Shown here piece by piece: positions 1 through 12,812 of a DNA stretch of 64,000 bases; the first letter of the stretch is position 1; every line of letters starts with the position of its first letter. Position numbers and translations under genes: made by a program. This DNA is from Gibbula magus (Eukaryota > Mollusca > Gastropoda > Trochida > Trochidae): the NCBI GenBank assembly GCA_936450465.1, contig OW388300.1, positions 43,308,358 through 43,372,357 on the forward strand, given 5' to 3'. The notes under the pieces are model-generated. The model worked only from the letters and a program-made list of their open reading frames with translations. It was not told the DNA's origin and searched no databases.

Positions 1-1833
1 AATAAAAGCACTTCACAACATCCTGTTTTTAAACATCGTTAATCAACCGACAACCTAATTTACTAACTGTACATTACAAAAATCAAAATAACTCACCACA
101 TATTTTAAAACATCAAAAGAATAATACGTCTACGAATCCACCTACGAAAACATCGCATCCCAATGTTACATTTTACGATTAAGTTATCACTTATTACACA
201 TTAAAACATTCAGAATTTCACAGTTTATAAGATAATGTTTTCAATAAAATGTGTGGTTAATCAAATATAATCAAATAAACATCGTATTAAATTGACAATT
301 CATCAAGAGTGTCAATTTAATGTAAGAAACTTACCTTATAAACGTATCCAAAAGGACAATATGAATATCCAAATGCACATTAGACACAAAATGTTAACCT
401 ATAATTCCGTCAATGACAGTACTTGGAAACAGAAGATGGTCAAATAATAACCCTCTTTCAGCAAATGTCTTTTCGCAAATGGCAAGATAGAAAACCAAAT
501 AGTTATGATGATTTTACACTAAAAATAATTTCATTGGTACATTAGATTTAAACAAGAGTTTTTATTGGATAACTTGATAGAGATATGTTCATTGGCTGAC
601 AATTTCTAGACTGAATGTCGCGTTAAGTGTATTGTGTGTCACCAAGACAGGACGTTGGCAATAAACATGACATGCTGGTCACCGACTTGTGTTATATAAT
701 TCAGTCGGTCCAGTAAACTTGTTATCTGTACAAACATAATTACACTCCTTCCTTCTCACATACTCAGCTTAATTGCGTAAACTAATGTGCTGTAACAACA
801 CTTCTCCCCTTTGATCTGGAAGAAACATCTATATGGTCCGCTAAACTGAGAATTGTGTGTTGATGTGCAGAAGTGACACATAAAAGCTATCAGACTATTA
901 ATTAAACCATTTCGTTTTCATTAACGATATGTTCATTAAAATGCTTCTGGTAACATAATTCTTTTACTCGATAATGTTCGTTGTCTATATCAATCTGTGT
1001 ATATGTTTAGCGTGCACAATAGAGCAATCTTCATGTAAATTTCATTGATACAGTTCATTTATTTATTCATGAAAGTGAAGTGAAAATGGTTTGCATTCCA
1101 TTACATCATATATAGAATATTTTAATTGACAAACTTAAAATACAGTAATCTTTTATATTAAATACAAAATGTTATTTATAAATCTGCAACGTTGTCTCGC
1201 TTGTTTGAACAGTCAATCGTTCAGTGTATATGAAGTTATACCTACCATATATATTTATTTATTAATACATACAAAACAAAATTAACATGCCGATTATTCA
1301 ACATACTTTGATCAATTGATGCTACTTAATCTCTGTTAACCCGATTCCCGCGATAATCTTCTTCCCTTGTTTCAGTGTCACTTGAACTGTCATACCTTCC
1401 CTTCTAGTTCCGCTATTAATTGCTACAAACATACTATACAAAAGCGCAGAATGCACTCTAATAAAGCACGCCCCGGTTGTTGTAACCATATAAAATCGCT
1501 AGTTGAATAGTTTAGTAATCCGTTTATCGAAAATTGGGGTTGTTTTGATGAAGTTTTCTGTCTTATATGAGCAGTTTAAAAGTGGGGAAAACGCGTTAAA
1601 TTATGATTAGCGGCCATGTAAAGGCTCCTTCACGTACGTCACAGCCCGATACGCTTCAGTGACCACCCCGCCCATTTTCATTCTGGTCGCCGGGGCTTAA
1701 TTGGGCACTTTTAAAAAAAGCCGTATATAAGTTATTTATGGGTCGATTTCAAAAATTTAAAATCTAGCAATTGTCAAATTGAAACCCCTTTTCAACGAAT
1801 CCGAAAGTGACCATATGTCATTTCATCTAACCT
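1..1833. other. No gene seen; AT-rich intergenic sequence
   Basis: No open frame or splice-bounded coding text. The last 60 bases (ccccttttcaacgaatccga and on to a TTAA) resemble 41785-41837, which also stops at a TTAA, suggesting the edge of a TTAA-targeting element. The 6-kb duplication begins at exactly this TTAA. Confidence 0.5.
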
Positions 1834-2464
1834 TTAACAAGTTAACATAATCAATCTCATGGAAGAATGAATCTCCTAGTGGTAAACTTGATAATCTGCA
1901 TTTATTACATGTTTTGCAGCCACTCTGATATTAGTCATAGAAACACGAGTTGCTTCTGTCCCATTGGAATCAACAATCTATAACCAGGTCATTTATACAA
2001 TCATCTTATCAATTATTTGATAATTTCCCCAGGTAAAATGTTTATTCATACATACATACATCCGTTTCTCATAAACTGCTGTATGTGTGTATATCTATTA
2101 TAACTGTTTTAATGTATATTGTATACATGTGAGACGTTAATAAAGTATTCTTCTTCTACATGCATGATTTATTCATTGAACATTTATTTCAAAGGATATA
2201 CAGTATTCTCATAGTATTTATTTAAAACAAATCACAGACTCAATATATGAAATGTTGAAAGTGAAGACCCACAGTAAGTGTCGTTCTCTCACTGTCTGGA
2301 AGATCAGGGTTTGCATCTATCAGGCCTACCAAAGAAAGCTCGAAATGCATCGAAAAACATGGAAGAGCACACATTTAGAGACAAATCACAATTTATCGAC
2401 ACTAAATGAAATGAAGCGAATCTGCATACAAATGCAACGATTTTAAACAAACAACAACAAGAAA

Positions 2465-3966
2465 CTAGGATTGCCAAGGCAATACTTAGGTCTTCAAGAC
2501 TTCTGCTTGACCTTGAACTCCATTTTGGACTATCTGTTATTCATCAGTTTTTCTGCTTTAAAATGAGCTATCGAACATGTCTCTATCATCAGTAGTTTTT
2601 TACAAACATTCTCCAATGACAATAACCCTCTTAAAATGTAACAATCGCTTATTAATGGACCCCAACATGATCTTTCTCACGATTAAGACACAATGGTTAA
2701 TATTTTCATACTAAGGTGCAATATAGCAATACTTGTGCTTCAATTTCTACATAAGTAGATGTTATCATCATTAAGATTGCATACATAGGTAATGTGTTCT
2801 ATTCTTCTGAATATTCAAGAAAATAATTTAAAAATGCTTAAATTTGGACCCCTAGACAACATTTGCGATGTTCGGAGCTTAACTATCAACTTTTTGATGA
2901 AAGGGTTCAACAGAAACGTTGTTGTTCTTGAAATTGTGCATTCACAGGTGTAATTACAATTTCAATTTCTTAATTGGTTAAGCAGTTATGATTCTTTGAA
3001 CTTTGCTAAAAATGGCGATTTTTGAAAAATGACAATCATCTATGACTTGTCACATGTATAGTATAACATATACATGATTGAAATTTATTTCTCTTAATAA
3101 AGGACATCTTTGCTTCAAAATGAGCTATTAAGCATCATTGTATCTTCCGTGGTTTACGATAAACAATTCTACAAAGAAAGTATCCTTCGAAAATTCTCAA
3201 AACCAAAACAAATTACATTTTGGGTTTTATGTCCAAATTGTGCCGAAACTATCAACTTTTATATGATAATAATATGTAATGGAATTGTTAAGTTGGTTAT
3301 GATAAAGAGATTGCAATAAATAACATTGTCATAACTCTATTCCAGACTGAGTTATGTCACTTTGAAGAAGGAGCCGAAAAATGAACATTTAAAAAAGGAC
3401 CATTTTCAAGGGCAGATAATTTCAGTTTTAGGACGAAATTCAAAATTCGGGCTAGAGCATTCTGTGGAGCAGTTATTCAGCTTTAAAATGAGCTATCACA
3501 CATAGCTGTATGTATTGCTGTGAATTAGAAGAAGATTTTCAAAGACGCGTACCCTCAAAACCGCGAAAGTTTACAAAATTTTCAGTTTTTTCGAAATAGC
3601 AAAAAATCTATTGTTACGGCCGAAACCAGCTATAGGCCTAATCGATGAGGAATGTTGTTGCCCACATAGTGGTGAAAGTTTTGTGCAAATATATTGATTA
3701 GTTCCCGAGTTATAAAGGTTTTAAGTTTCAAATTCAAGGGGCGATAACTCGCGAAAGAAGTCGAAAATCCAAAATCGGGCTTCGTAGTGCACTAGGGAAG
3801 GTCGTAGACTATCATCACTGAAAATTTCATGAAAATCGGTCAAGCGGTTAAGCAGGAATCTTTCGCACAAAAACGTTCAAATAATAATAAAAAAAAAATT
3901 AAAAAAAAAAATAAAAAAAACACGATAATAACAATAGGTCTTCCAGACATAGTCTTGAAGACCTAA
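2465..3966. mobile_element. Helitron-like non-autonomous insertion with asymmetric inverted repeats
   Basis: Absent from duplication copy 2, where gaaa joins tgaaacg directly. A 16-bp perfect inverted repeat, ttaggtcttcaagact, sits at 2486-2501 and, inverted, at 3951-3966. The right copy is at the very end and the left copy starts 21 bp inside. The right end is a hairpin (aggtcttc...gaagacct) closing in CTAA. An A/T-rich simple repeat precedes it. No target duplication: the insertion lies between A and T. These traits fit Helitron2/Helentron-type elements. No transposase ORF. Confidence 0.65.
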
Positions 3967-4448
3967 TGAAACGCATCACTGTGACTGTGCATGTGCTGTC
4001 AAATTTCAAAATGAAAGTTTGACTTCTTCAGCTTGAAAATTAAAAGCCCTTTTTTGCATCCTACATCTTACTTCATAATGTTTTATAAATTATAGAAGGA
4101 AGAAAATGGCTTTCCAAAATATTAATAAAATAAAAAAACAAACTTCATTGCATCATGCAGTGATATGTCATGTTTTGCTTTCGTTCCTGAACATGGACAA
4201 TCACAGTGTTGCATTTGGTGTGTTTCATTTCGCGTCGTTGTTTTCGATGCAATTAGGTTTTTTTCTCTCGTGGCCTGATCTATGTCATTGAAAGTAATAC
4301 AATTTCCACTGCAAATAAGCAGAAAAGTCACATTCTGTTTCTCAGTCAAAATATGGAGAGATTCTATTACTTGCCCGTGCTAATTAAGTGTTGTGGTCGA
4401 CTTGTACACTGTAAACAAAGATGGGGATAAAAGAATTAAAAACTTGAG

Positions 4449-4743
4449 GTGAGGTGAGGTGAGTTGGGGTTTAACGCCGCTTTCAAGAGTATTTCACTTA
4501 TATTGTGGCTGCTATTATTATGGCAGGAAGAAAGCCCGCAACGCCATGTGGCTATGCTTTGCGGTGAAACCTGCGAGCATCGGCTGGAACTAGCGAACCA
4601 TGGGTGGTACTACGCTGAAATTCAGTGTAGCATTGCACCCAAACCTTACTGCGTGTGGAACAGTTCTCTACTGCAGACAAAGTTGCCGTGCCCCTGGCGG
4701 GAATCGAACCCCGGACCTCTTGATCCAAAGCCGAACGCGCTAA
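4449..4743 (-). mobile_element. SINE family 1 copy with 12-bp target duplication
   Basis: Read on the minus strand it carries a tRNA-type B box (ggttcgattcc). It is flanked by the direct repeat TAAAAACTTGAG at 4437-4448 and 4744-4755. The far end (gtttaacgccgctttcaaga) is shared by all copies in the window. Its presence in both duplication copies means it inserted before the duplication. Confidence 0.8.
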
Positions 4744-4896
4744 TAAAAACTTGAGCAACATTGGTTAATTGCATTGCCATTATACTTGTCTTGTTCTGAG
4801 AGAAAAAAAGTTATCTGGGGAAGCTGCCTTTGTAAACTTAGAAATGATTCCTTGAGTGCAGTTTGATCCTGGTTGTTGAAAGAAATGTGTTGAACA

Positions 4897-5036
4897 TGTG
4901 GCAGGGTGAGATGAAAGTGTTCCTACTGTCTTCGGTTAGTGGGATATCCCTCAACTGGTAGAGCGCAGGACTGTCACCCAGGACCCGGGTTCGATTCCCA
5001 TTGGAGGTGATCTCACAATCACTTCGATTTTGTTAC
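4897..5036 (+). mobile_element. SINE family 2 copy (tRNA-like)
   Basis: Matches 32789-32937. It holds a B box (gggttcgattccc) and a deleted A-box region (aactggtagagcgcagg). Not a functional tRNA: the acceptor stem cannot pair. Also present at 10429-10568. Confidence 0.7.
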
Positions 5037-6838
5037 ATACAGATAAAAACAATTTCTCTGTTGCAGAATGAAAAAAAAAAACATTTCTGTGAATTGCAGT
5101 CATTAACCAACTGGTTTCTTGTATTTAATTGACCATCATTCATTGTTCTCTATATATACAAATAGGAAATAAAACTATATGAATAATTGAATAAAGTGCT
5201 GTGTCACCCTTTATAGAATAAATGAAATATGATATTTTCATATCAATCAGTGGTTAATGTCACTTTCCATAAAACAATGTTATAGTACTAAAAAAATAAA
5301 TTTTAATACATCTAAACAGCTGTATAAGAATCTATTATTATAAAATTTGTTATGAATATTTCCATATCATTTAATTGTTCAAATGTTTTATTCACAGTAA
5401 TTTGATGATACATCAACAAATTGGTAACATCTGCTTCTCTGTAACTGAAATTCAATGAAATTCTAGATTGAATTTCAATATTTGATAAACATGTAACCTA
5501 TCAAACTACAATAAAATAACTCTGAAATACCAATAATGATTGAGTTTTTCATATTTTACTGTATAATGAACATTTTATATTCATTGATGATAAATCGTTA
5601 AAATATGTTTGAAAGTTCCAATGGCCTTTGTTTAGCCCTTCCAGCTTTTATACACAATTAATGGTGAAATACTAGGCCATTTATTTAATCAACCTCAAAC
5701 ATATTTTTGACAAGAAGAAACAATTTAACATATCAAGATCAAGTGTTTTATTTTATTTCATTCCATCTCATTGCTAGCTAGGATCTGTCATGTTCTGAGA
5801 GAAAAATCAACATTCACAAGTTTTGGTGCCATATTTGTTAAACATGTTCAATTAAAGGTTATAGAAATTTATGAATATTAAGTGACTGTCATGTCAAAGA
5901 GTTCTCTTTAACCATCTGTGATTCCAGGTTTGCCCCCGTTCTCTCCCAAAAGTAAATTACTCACAAGTCATATCTGTTAAATCTCTCTGCTTTTATCTAC
6001 ATGGTTTACCATAAACAATATGGCAGCTATCTTTGCGAAAAGGATTACCTTCTTTATTTCTACCGAATAAAAGATAAAATCTTAGTGTTTATTGTAAACA
6101 TGACTGACTTTTGCGATGAGTTACCGTATTCGCTCGGGTATAAGACCATACTCGATCCTTAGACCACCCCAACTTTTCAGGGGTTGTATTGGTTGGGGTT
6201 ATTCTCAGGTTATAGCCCACCCCCAACTTTGCCAGATGTTCCATGGTTATACATTACATAAATCTATAATATTATTTTAAGTTAAGTGTAAAAAACCTAC
6301 ATAAACCTATTCTGACTGTCTGACACTCTCTATATGAATTTTCATCTGAGTTGGGGTCTCTCCTGTCTAAAAGCCCACCACCATGTTTTCAAGATGTTTG
6401 TTCGTCTGGCCGGGACGGGTGGGTACTGGGTACTGAGTAGGGCCTGGGTATCCATCACAATTTTACCTGACACGTTCATACCATGTGACTAAATAAACAA
6501 AATTTAAATTTTTCCAAAGATTGTGTATTTGAAGATTCAAACACAATATCGTAAAGTCAAATTGTTATTCATAAGAAAATTTAATTGAAATAGCTAGAGA
6601 GTTCTATGCTTGAACTTTCTGAAGAATTTGTGAAAAGAACATCTTACAAACCTGATATCGGGATCAATAAACCGCGTATCTGGGTAGGGTAGGGCAATAG
6701 GGGATGAGGTACCAGGGTAAAAATGTTACCTGTCTCAGCGCTAGTCTAATTACTGGAAAATACTGGATGTCCACAACTCACAACAGCATTTCATTGCAAC
6801 AACTCAGATCTGCCTTACAAGAAAATATTGTATTTTAA

Positions 6839-7193
6839 AGGCGCTGTAGCACGTTTTTTTGCTGAAATAAGTCGATGAAATGTATTTGAAAAATAATGTC
6901 AACAATAGTAAAACACCCTTCTCTCTTTGGAAAATCAAGTTGCAAATGAGTGTACATGGTTCCGTAAAGCCATGGGAATTGTTTTTGTCATTCGAATATA
7001 ATAAAATGTGTTCACAATAAAATTGCCGCCATGCAATTTTGGCTTTATACGCAACACCGTTATTACCACTACGGATCATTGGTTTGTGTAATAAGATGTT
7101 TTACCCTTTAAAGTAAATATAAATGACATAAACAATCATAATAAATGAGAAATTTGAAAAAATAAAATTTGCAAAAAACGTGCTACAGCGCCT
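6839..7193. mobile_element. 355-bp TTAA MITE
   Basis: Inverted repeats AGGCGCTGTAGCACG (extending through a T run to about 22 bp) are bounded by TTAA at 6835-6838 and 7194-7197. Duplication copy 2 has the empty site with a single TTAA near 12453. TTAA targeting is the hallmark of piggyBac-type transposases. Related: 39154-39411 and 15458-15496. Confidence 0.85.
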
Positions 7194-7290
7194 TTAATAA
7201 AGGTTATGACTTGCATAAGTGGCAGATCCAGGAATTTTGAAAGGGGAGGGTCCATCAATGCAAAAGATTTTGAAAAGACGGAGCCCAGAG

Positions 7291-7484
7291 CAACTTCTTT
7301 ATTGTGTAGATAGATACAAGGTATTTCAAAGTATTTTTGCGCTTACTCATGTATGTTAATCTCCATGACTCAATTTTCATACAATTGTATAAATGTATCC
7401 CACCTTGTTAAACCGCACATTCCACCTGATGAAGGAATGAGCATATACTCCGAAAAGTAGTGTATGTTCACAATAAAGAAGATG
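7291..7484. mobile_element. MITE with CAACTTCTTTATTGTG ends (copy 1)
   Basis: Ends are caacttctttattgtg and its near-perfect inverse cacaataaagaagatg. Between them lies a sequence with a 'cctgatgaaggaatgagca' motif. Copies or half-copies at 12813-14435 (interrupted), near 24104 and near 16330 and 26050. Confidence 0.6.
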
Positions 7485-7829
7485 TTGTCAAGAAAGTCCT
7501 GGTTTCTTATCTACTCCACTTCACAGACTTTTTCTTGCTTCCTTTTGCCTCCTGCGATCAACATGTAGTCCAAAAGTTTATTTCATTGTTCAAGGGATGC
7601 ACAAGAAATGCAGGCAGTTGCACTGAAATTTTTCATCTTTATTCATCGTTAAGATTTGCCACCTTTGAGTGTTGTGGTCAATTTCAGAAAACGAAAGATG
7701 GTTGTGTGTTAAGGGGCCCTTAGATTACTCTTGAACGAGTGGACAGAAGAAGTTTATCCAACAAAGAAAGTTTACCATATTGAGGCTTTCGGTTTAAATT
7801 CCAGATTCTTTAATCTCGACAAGTGGCAT

Positions 7830-8875
7830 TATCGTTAGACTACTTGAAATTGAGACATGACATGAATTCAAAACAGCTTGTGTTCAATTCGGTTCAATCT
7901 CAGTCAGCCGAGTTAAAAGTAGATCCGTTTCCTGGAGCTATGAACTGCCAATATTACTACACTGCTACTTTGAGGAGAGTTTAACATAAGATCTTGTCAA
8001 CGATATAAATCTTTTTTTCTAATGAAATTCTTCAATGGCTTTCAGTTGGCTATATATTTTCAGCTGAATCAAAAAGGAACAAGACGTAGCCTTGAAATGT
8101 CATGACAAACCAATAAAACAGTTATAACCATCCATAAAATTTCATTTGTGTTATTTTCTGGATTTTTAAATTTAGAAACTTTTTATGATGTACATGATGT
8201 CACTGAAGCAGGATTTTACATTAAAATCTACTTGTCATTCATGTCAAATTGTCAGGCATAAATTTCAACTGCATGAATAAATGGATAATACAGTAATAAT
8301 TGTATCATTAAGTGTGGCACACCATTTCTAATACATTGGGTAAATTTTTCACTCAGGTAATATGGAAATTCACACAAGAAGTCATATGACGCACTTCCTT
8401 GTGTAATAACAAAAGATGACAACACTTTTTCAAAGAAGGGTAGAACTGCGTAAGAATGATCAATGAGATGAATGTTCAGGATAATTAAGCGTAACAAGAA
8501 CAAAATAATTACGGATGGACGGACGGACAGATGGACGGACGGACAAGCGATGACTATATCCCATGGTATTACATTCCGGTGGGATAACAAAAAGTGTGAC
8601 ATGAAGGGCACCACACTAACTGTAATGTATGAAATCTGTAGCATTTGTATTCGGGAACAGGGGTACACCATTGCCATAACCAAACCTTCAAAGGTCATTT
8701 TAAAAATGTTCAAAGGGAAAATGGAACACCTGCATCCCCCAACTCTGTATCAACCCCTGCAGATGATAATGAAGATATGAATAATAACTAATCTCCATAG
8801 ATGTATCAACACCAGCATGAGAAGAACAGCTGACAAACTGTGTTATCTACCGAAGGTCAATCTGCTCCAGTAAAC
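7830..8875. other. Spacer between the duplication copies
   Basis: About 1 kb with no duplicate partner. Contains a short GGAC-type simple repeat (8511-8545). The open frames over 8252-8780 on both strands cross this simple repeat and look like chance. No gene seen. Confidence 0.5.
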
Positions 8876-9986
8876 TTAACAAGTTAACATAATCAATCTC
8901 ATGGAAGAATGAATCTCCTAGTGGTAAACTTGATAATCTGCATTTATTACATGTTTTGCAGCCACTCTGATATTAGTCATAGAAACACGAGTTGCTTCTG
9001 TCCCATTGGAATCAACAATCTATAACCAGGTCATTTATACAATCATCTTATCAATTATTTGATAATTTCCCCAGGTAAAATGTTTATTCATACATACATA
9101 CATCCGTTTCTCATAAACTGCTGTATGTGTGTATATCTATTATAACTGTTTTAATGTATATTGTATACATGTGAGACGTTAATAAAGTATTCTTCTTCTA
9201 CATGCATGATTTATTCATTGAACATTTATTTCAAAGGATATACAGTATTCACATAGTATTTATTTAAAACAAATCACAGACTCAATATGAAATGTTGAAA
9301 GTGAAGACCCACAGTAAGTGTCGTTCTCTCACTGTCTGGAAGATCAGGGTTTGCATCTATCAGGCCTACCAAAGAAAGCTCGAAATGCATCGAAAAACAT
9401 GGAAAAGCACACATTTAGAGACAAATCACAATTTATCGACACTAAATGAAATGAAGCGAATCTGCACACAAATGCAACGATTTTAAACAAACAACAACAA
9501 GAAATGAAACGCATCACTGTGACTGTGCATGTGCTGTCAAATTTCAAAATGAAAGTTTGACTTCTTCAGCTTGAAAATTAAAAGCCCTTTTTTGCATCCT
9601 ACATCTTACTTCATAATGTTTTATAAATTATAGAAGGAAGAAAATGGCTTTCCAAAATATTAATAAAATAAAAAAACAAACTTCATTGCATCATGCAGTG
9701 ATATGTCATGTTTTGCTTTCGTTCCTGAACATGGACAATCACAGTGTTGCATTTGGTGTGTTTCATTTCGCGTCGTTGTTTTCGATGCAATTAGGTTTTT
9801 TTCTCTCGTGGCCTGATCTATGTCATTGAAAGTAATACAATTTCCACTGCAAATAAGCAGAAAAGTCACATTCTGTTTCTCAGTCAAAATATGGAGAGAT
9901 TCTATTACTTGCCCGTGCTAATTAAGTGTTGTGGTCGACTTGTACACTGTAAACAAAGATGGGGATAAAAGAATTAAAAACTTGAG

Positions 9987-10275
9987 GTGAGGTGAGGTGA
10001 GTTTAACGCCGCTTTCAAGAGTATTTCACTTATATTGCGGCTGCTATTATTATGGCAGGAAGAAAGCCCGCAACGCCATGTGGCTATGCTTTGCGGTGAA
10101 ACCTGCGAGCATCGGCTGGAACTAGCGAACCATGGGTGGTACTACGCTGAAATTCAGTGTAGCATTGCACCCAAACCTTACTGCGTGTGGAACAGTTCTC
10201 TACTGCAGACAAAGTTGCCGTGCCCCTGGCGGGAATCGAACCCCGGACCTCTTGATCCAAAGCCGAACGCGCTAA
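9987..10275 (-). mobile_element. SINE family 1 copy (inside duplication copy 2)
   Basis: Ortholog-like partner of 4449-4743 with the same TAAAAACTTGAG target duplication (9975-9986 and 10276-10287). It differs by a 6-bp loss in the ggggtttaacg region and a few substitutions. Confidence 0.8.
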
Positions 10276-10428
10276 TAAAAACTTGAGCAACATTGGTTAA
10301 TTGCATTGCCATTATACTTGTCTTGTTCTGAGAGAAAAAAAGTTATCTGGGGAAGCTGCCTTTGTAAACTTAGAAATGATTCCTTGAGTGCAGTTTGATC
10401 CTGGTTGTTGAAAGAAATGTGTTGAACA

Positions 10429-10568
10429 TGTGGCAGGGTGAGATGAAAGTGTTCCTACTGTCTTCGGTTAGTGGGATATCCCTCAACTGGTAGAGCGCAG
10501 GACTGTCACCCAGGACCCGGGTTCGATTCCCATTGGAGGTGATCTCACAATCACTTCGATTTTGTTAC
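10429..10568 (+). mobile_element. SINE family 2 copy (inside duplication copy 2)
   Basis: Same element as 4897-5036, duplicated with its surroundings. B box gggttcgattccc present, A-box region shortened. Confidence 0.7.
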
Positions 10569-12812
10569 ATACAGATAAAAACAATTTCTCTGTTGCAGAA
10601 TGAAAAAAAAAAACATTTCTGTGAATTGCAGTCATTAACCAACTGGTTTCTTGTATTTAATTGACCATCATTCATTGTTCTCTATATATACAAATAGGAA
10701 ATAAAACTATATGAATAATTGAATAAAGTGCTGTGTCACCCTTTATAGAATAAATGAAATATGATATTTTCATATCAATCAGTGGTTAATGTCACTTTCC
10801 ATAAAACAATGTTATAGTACTAAAAAAATAAATTTTAATACATCTAAACAGCTGTATAAGAATCTATTATTATAAAATTTGTTATGAATATTTCCATATC
10901 ATTTAATTGTTCAAATGTTTTATTCACAGTAATTTGATGATACATCAACAAATTGGTAACATCTGCTTCTCTGTAACTGAAATTCAATGAAATTCTAGAT
11001 TGAATTTCAATATTTGATAAACATGTAACCTATCAAACTACAATAAAATAACTCTGAAATACCAATAATGATTGAGTTTTTCATATTTTACTGTATAATG
11101 AACATTTTATATTCATTGATGATAAATCGTTAAAATATGTTTGAAAGTTCCAATGGCCTTTGTTTAGCCCTTCCAGCTTTTATACACAATTAATGGTGAA
11201 ATACTAGGCCATTTATTTAATCAACCTCAAACATATTTTTGACAAGAAGAAACAATTTAACATATCAAGATCAAGTGTTTTATTTTATTTCATTCCATCT
11301 CATTGCTAGCTAGGATCTGTCATGTTCTGAGAGAAAAATCAACATTCACAAGTCTTGGTGCCATATTTGTTAAACATGTTCAATTAAAGGTTAAAGAAAT
11401 TTATGAATATTAAGTGACTGTCATGTCAAAGAGTTCTCTTTAACCATCTGTGATTCCAGGTTTGCCCCCGTTCTCTCCCAAAAGTAAATTACTCACAAGT
11501 CATATCTGTTAAATCTCTCTGCTTTTATCTACATGGTTTACCATAAACAATATGGCAGCTATCTTTGCGAAAAGGATTACCTTCTTTATTTCTACCGAAT
11601 AAAAGATCAAATCTTAGTGTTTATTGTAAACATGACTGACTTTTGCGATGAGTTACCGTATTCGCTCAGGTATAAGACCATACTCGATCCTTAGACCACC
11701 CCAACTTTTCAGGGGTTGTATTGGTTGGGGTTATTCTCAGGTTATAGCCCACCCCCAACTTTGCCAGATGTTCCATGGTTATACATTACATAAATCTATA
11801 ATATTATTTTAAGTTAAGTGTAAAAAACCTACATAAACCTATTCTGACTGTCTGACACTCTCTATATGAATTTTCATCTGAGTTGGGGTCTCTCCTGTCT
11901 AAAAGCCCACCCCCATGTTTTCAAGATGTTTGTTTGTCTGGCCCCCTTGGTCTTATACCAGAGAGAATACGTACGCATCCAGATGAAGACTCTGTGCTCT
12001 ATTTTAGGGCTGGGACAGGTAACCCGGATAACCGGGACAGGTGGGTACTGAGTAGGGCCTGGGTATCCATCACAATTTTACCTGACACGTTCATACCATG
12101 TGACTAAATAAAAAAAAAAATTTTTTCCAAAGATTGTGTATTTGAAGATTCCAACACAATATCGTAAAGTCAAATTGTTATTCATAAGAAAATTTAATTG
12201 AAATAGCTAGAGAGTTCTATGCTTGAACTTTCTGAAGAACTTGTGAATAGAAAATCTTACAAACTTGATGTCGGGATCAATAAACCGCGTATCTGGGTAG
12301 GGTAGGGCAATAGGGGATGAGGTACCAGGGTAAAAATGTTACCTGTCTCAGCGCTAGTCTAATTACTGGAATATACTGGATGTCCAGTTTTAACTCACAA
12401 CAGCATTTCATTGCAACCACTCAGAACTGCCATACAAGAAACTATTGTATTTTAATAAAGTTTATGACTTGCATAAGTGGCAGATCCAGGAATCTTGAAA
12501 GGTGAGGGTCCACCAATGCAAAAGATTTTGAAAGGGCGGAGTCCAGAGCCCCCTAGAATGCCAATCAAGAACATTTCTATTACTTACAATAAAATCCATC
12601 TTACAAAAACAAATAACTGAGTTAACAGATTTATTTGGCATTTTATGACATTTTGAACTGTGACAAACAATTCAATGATCTCATACTTCATTTGGAGAGA
12701 TTAGATTTAGTTATATATTCCACTTCTAATTCCTTCTCGGATTTAAGACCAAGAAACAAATTTGTTTATTTTCAAAGTTTTATTTTTTTCATAAAAAAGA
12801 TTTCCTTTATAA

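Larger units (their letters stand above)
1834..7829 (+). repeat. Direct duplication, copy 1 (about 6 kb)
   Basis: Runs parallel to 8876-14782, same orientation, with about 1 kb between. Long stretches are identical apart from scattered single-base changes. Relative to copy 2 it carries two insertions (2465-3966 and 6839-7193) and lacks two segments (about 90 bp near 6415 and about 255 bp near 7290). No coding gene recognised inside; the short parallel ORFs in both copies have no protein-like character. Confidence 0.9.
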
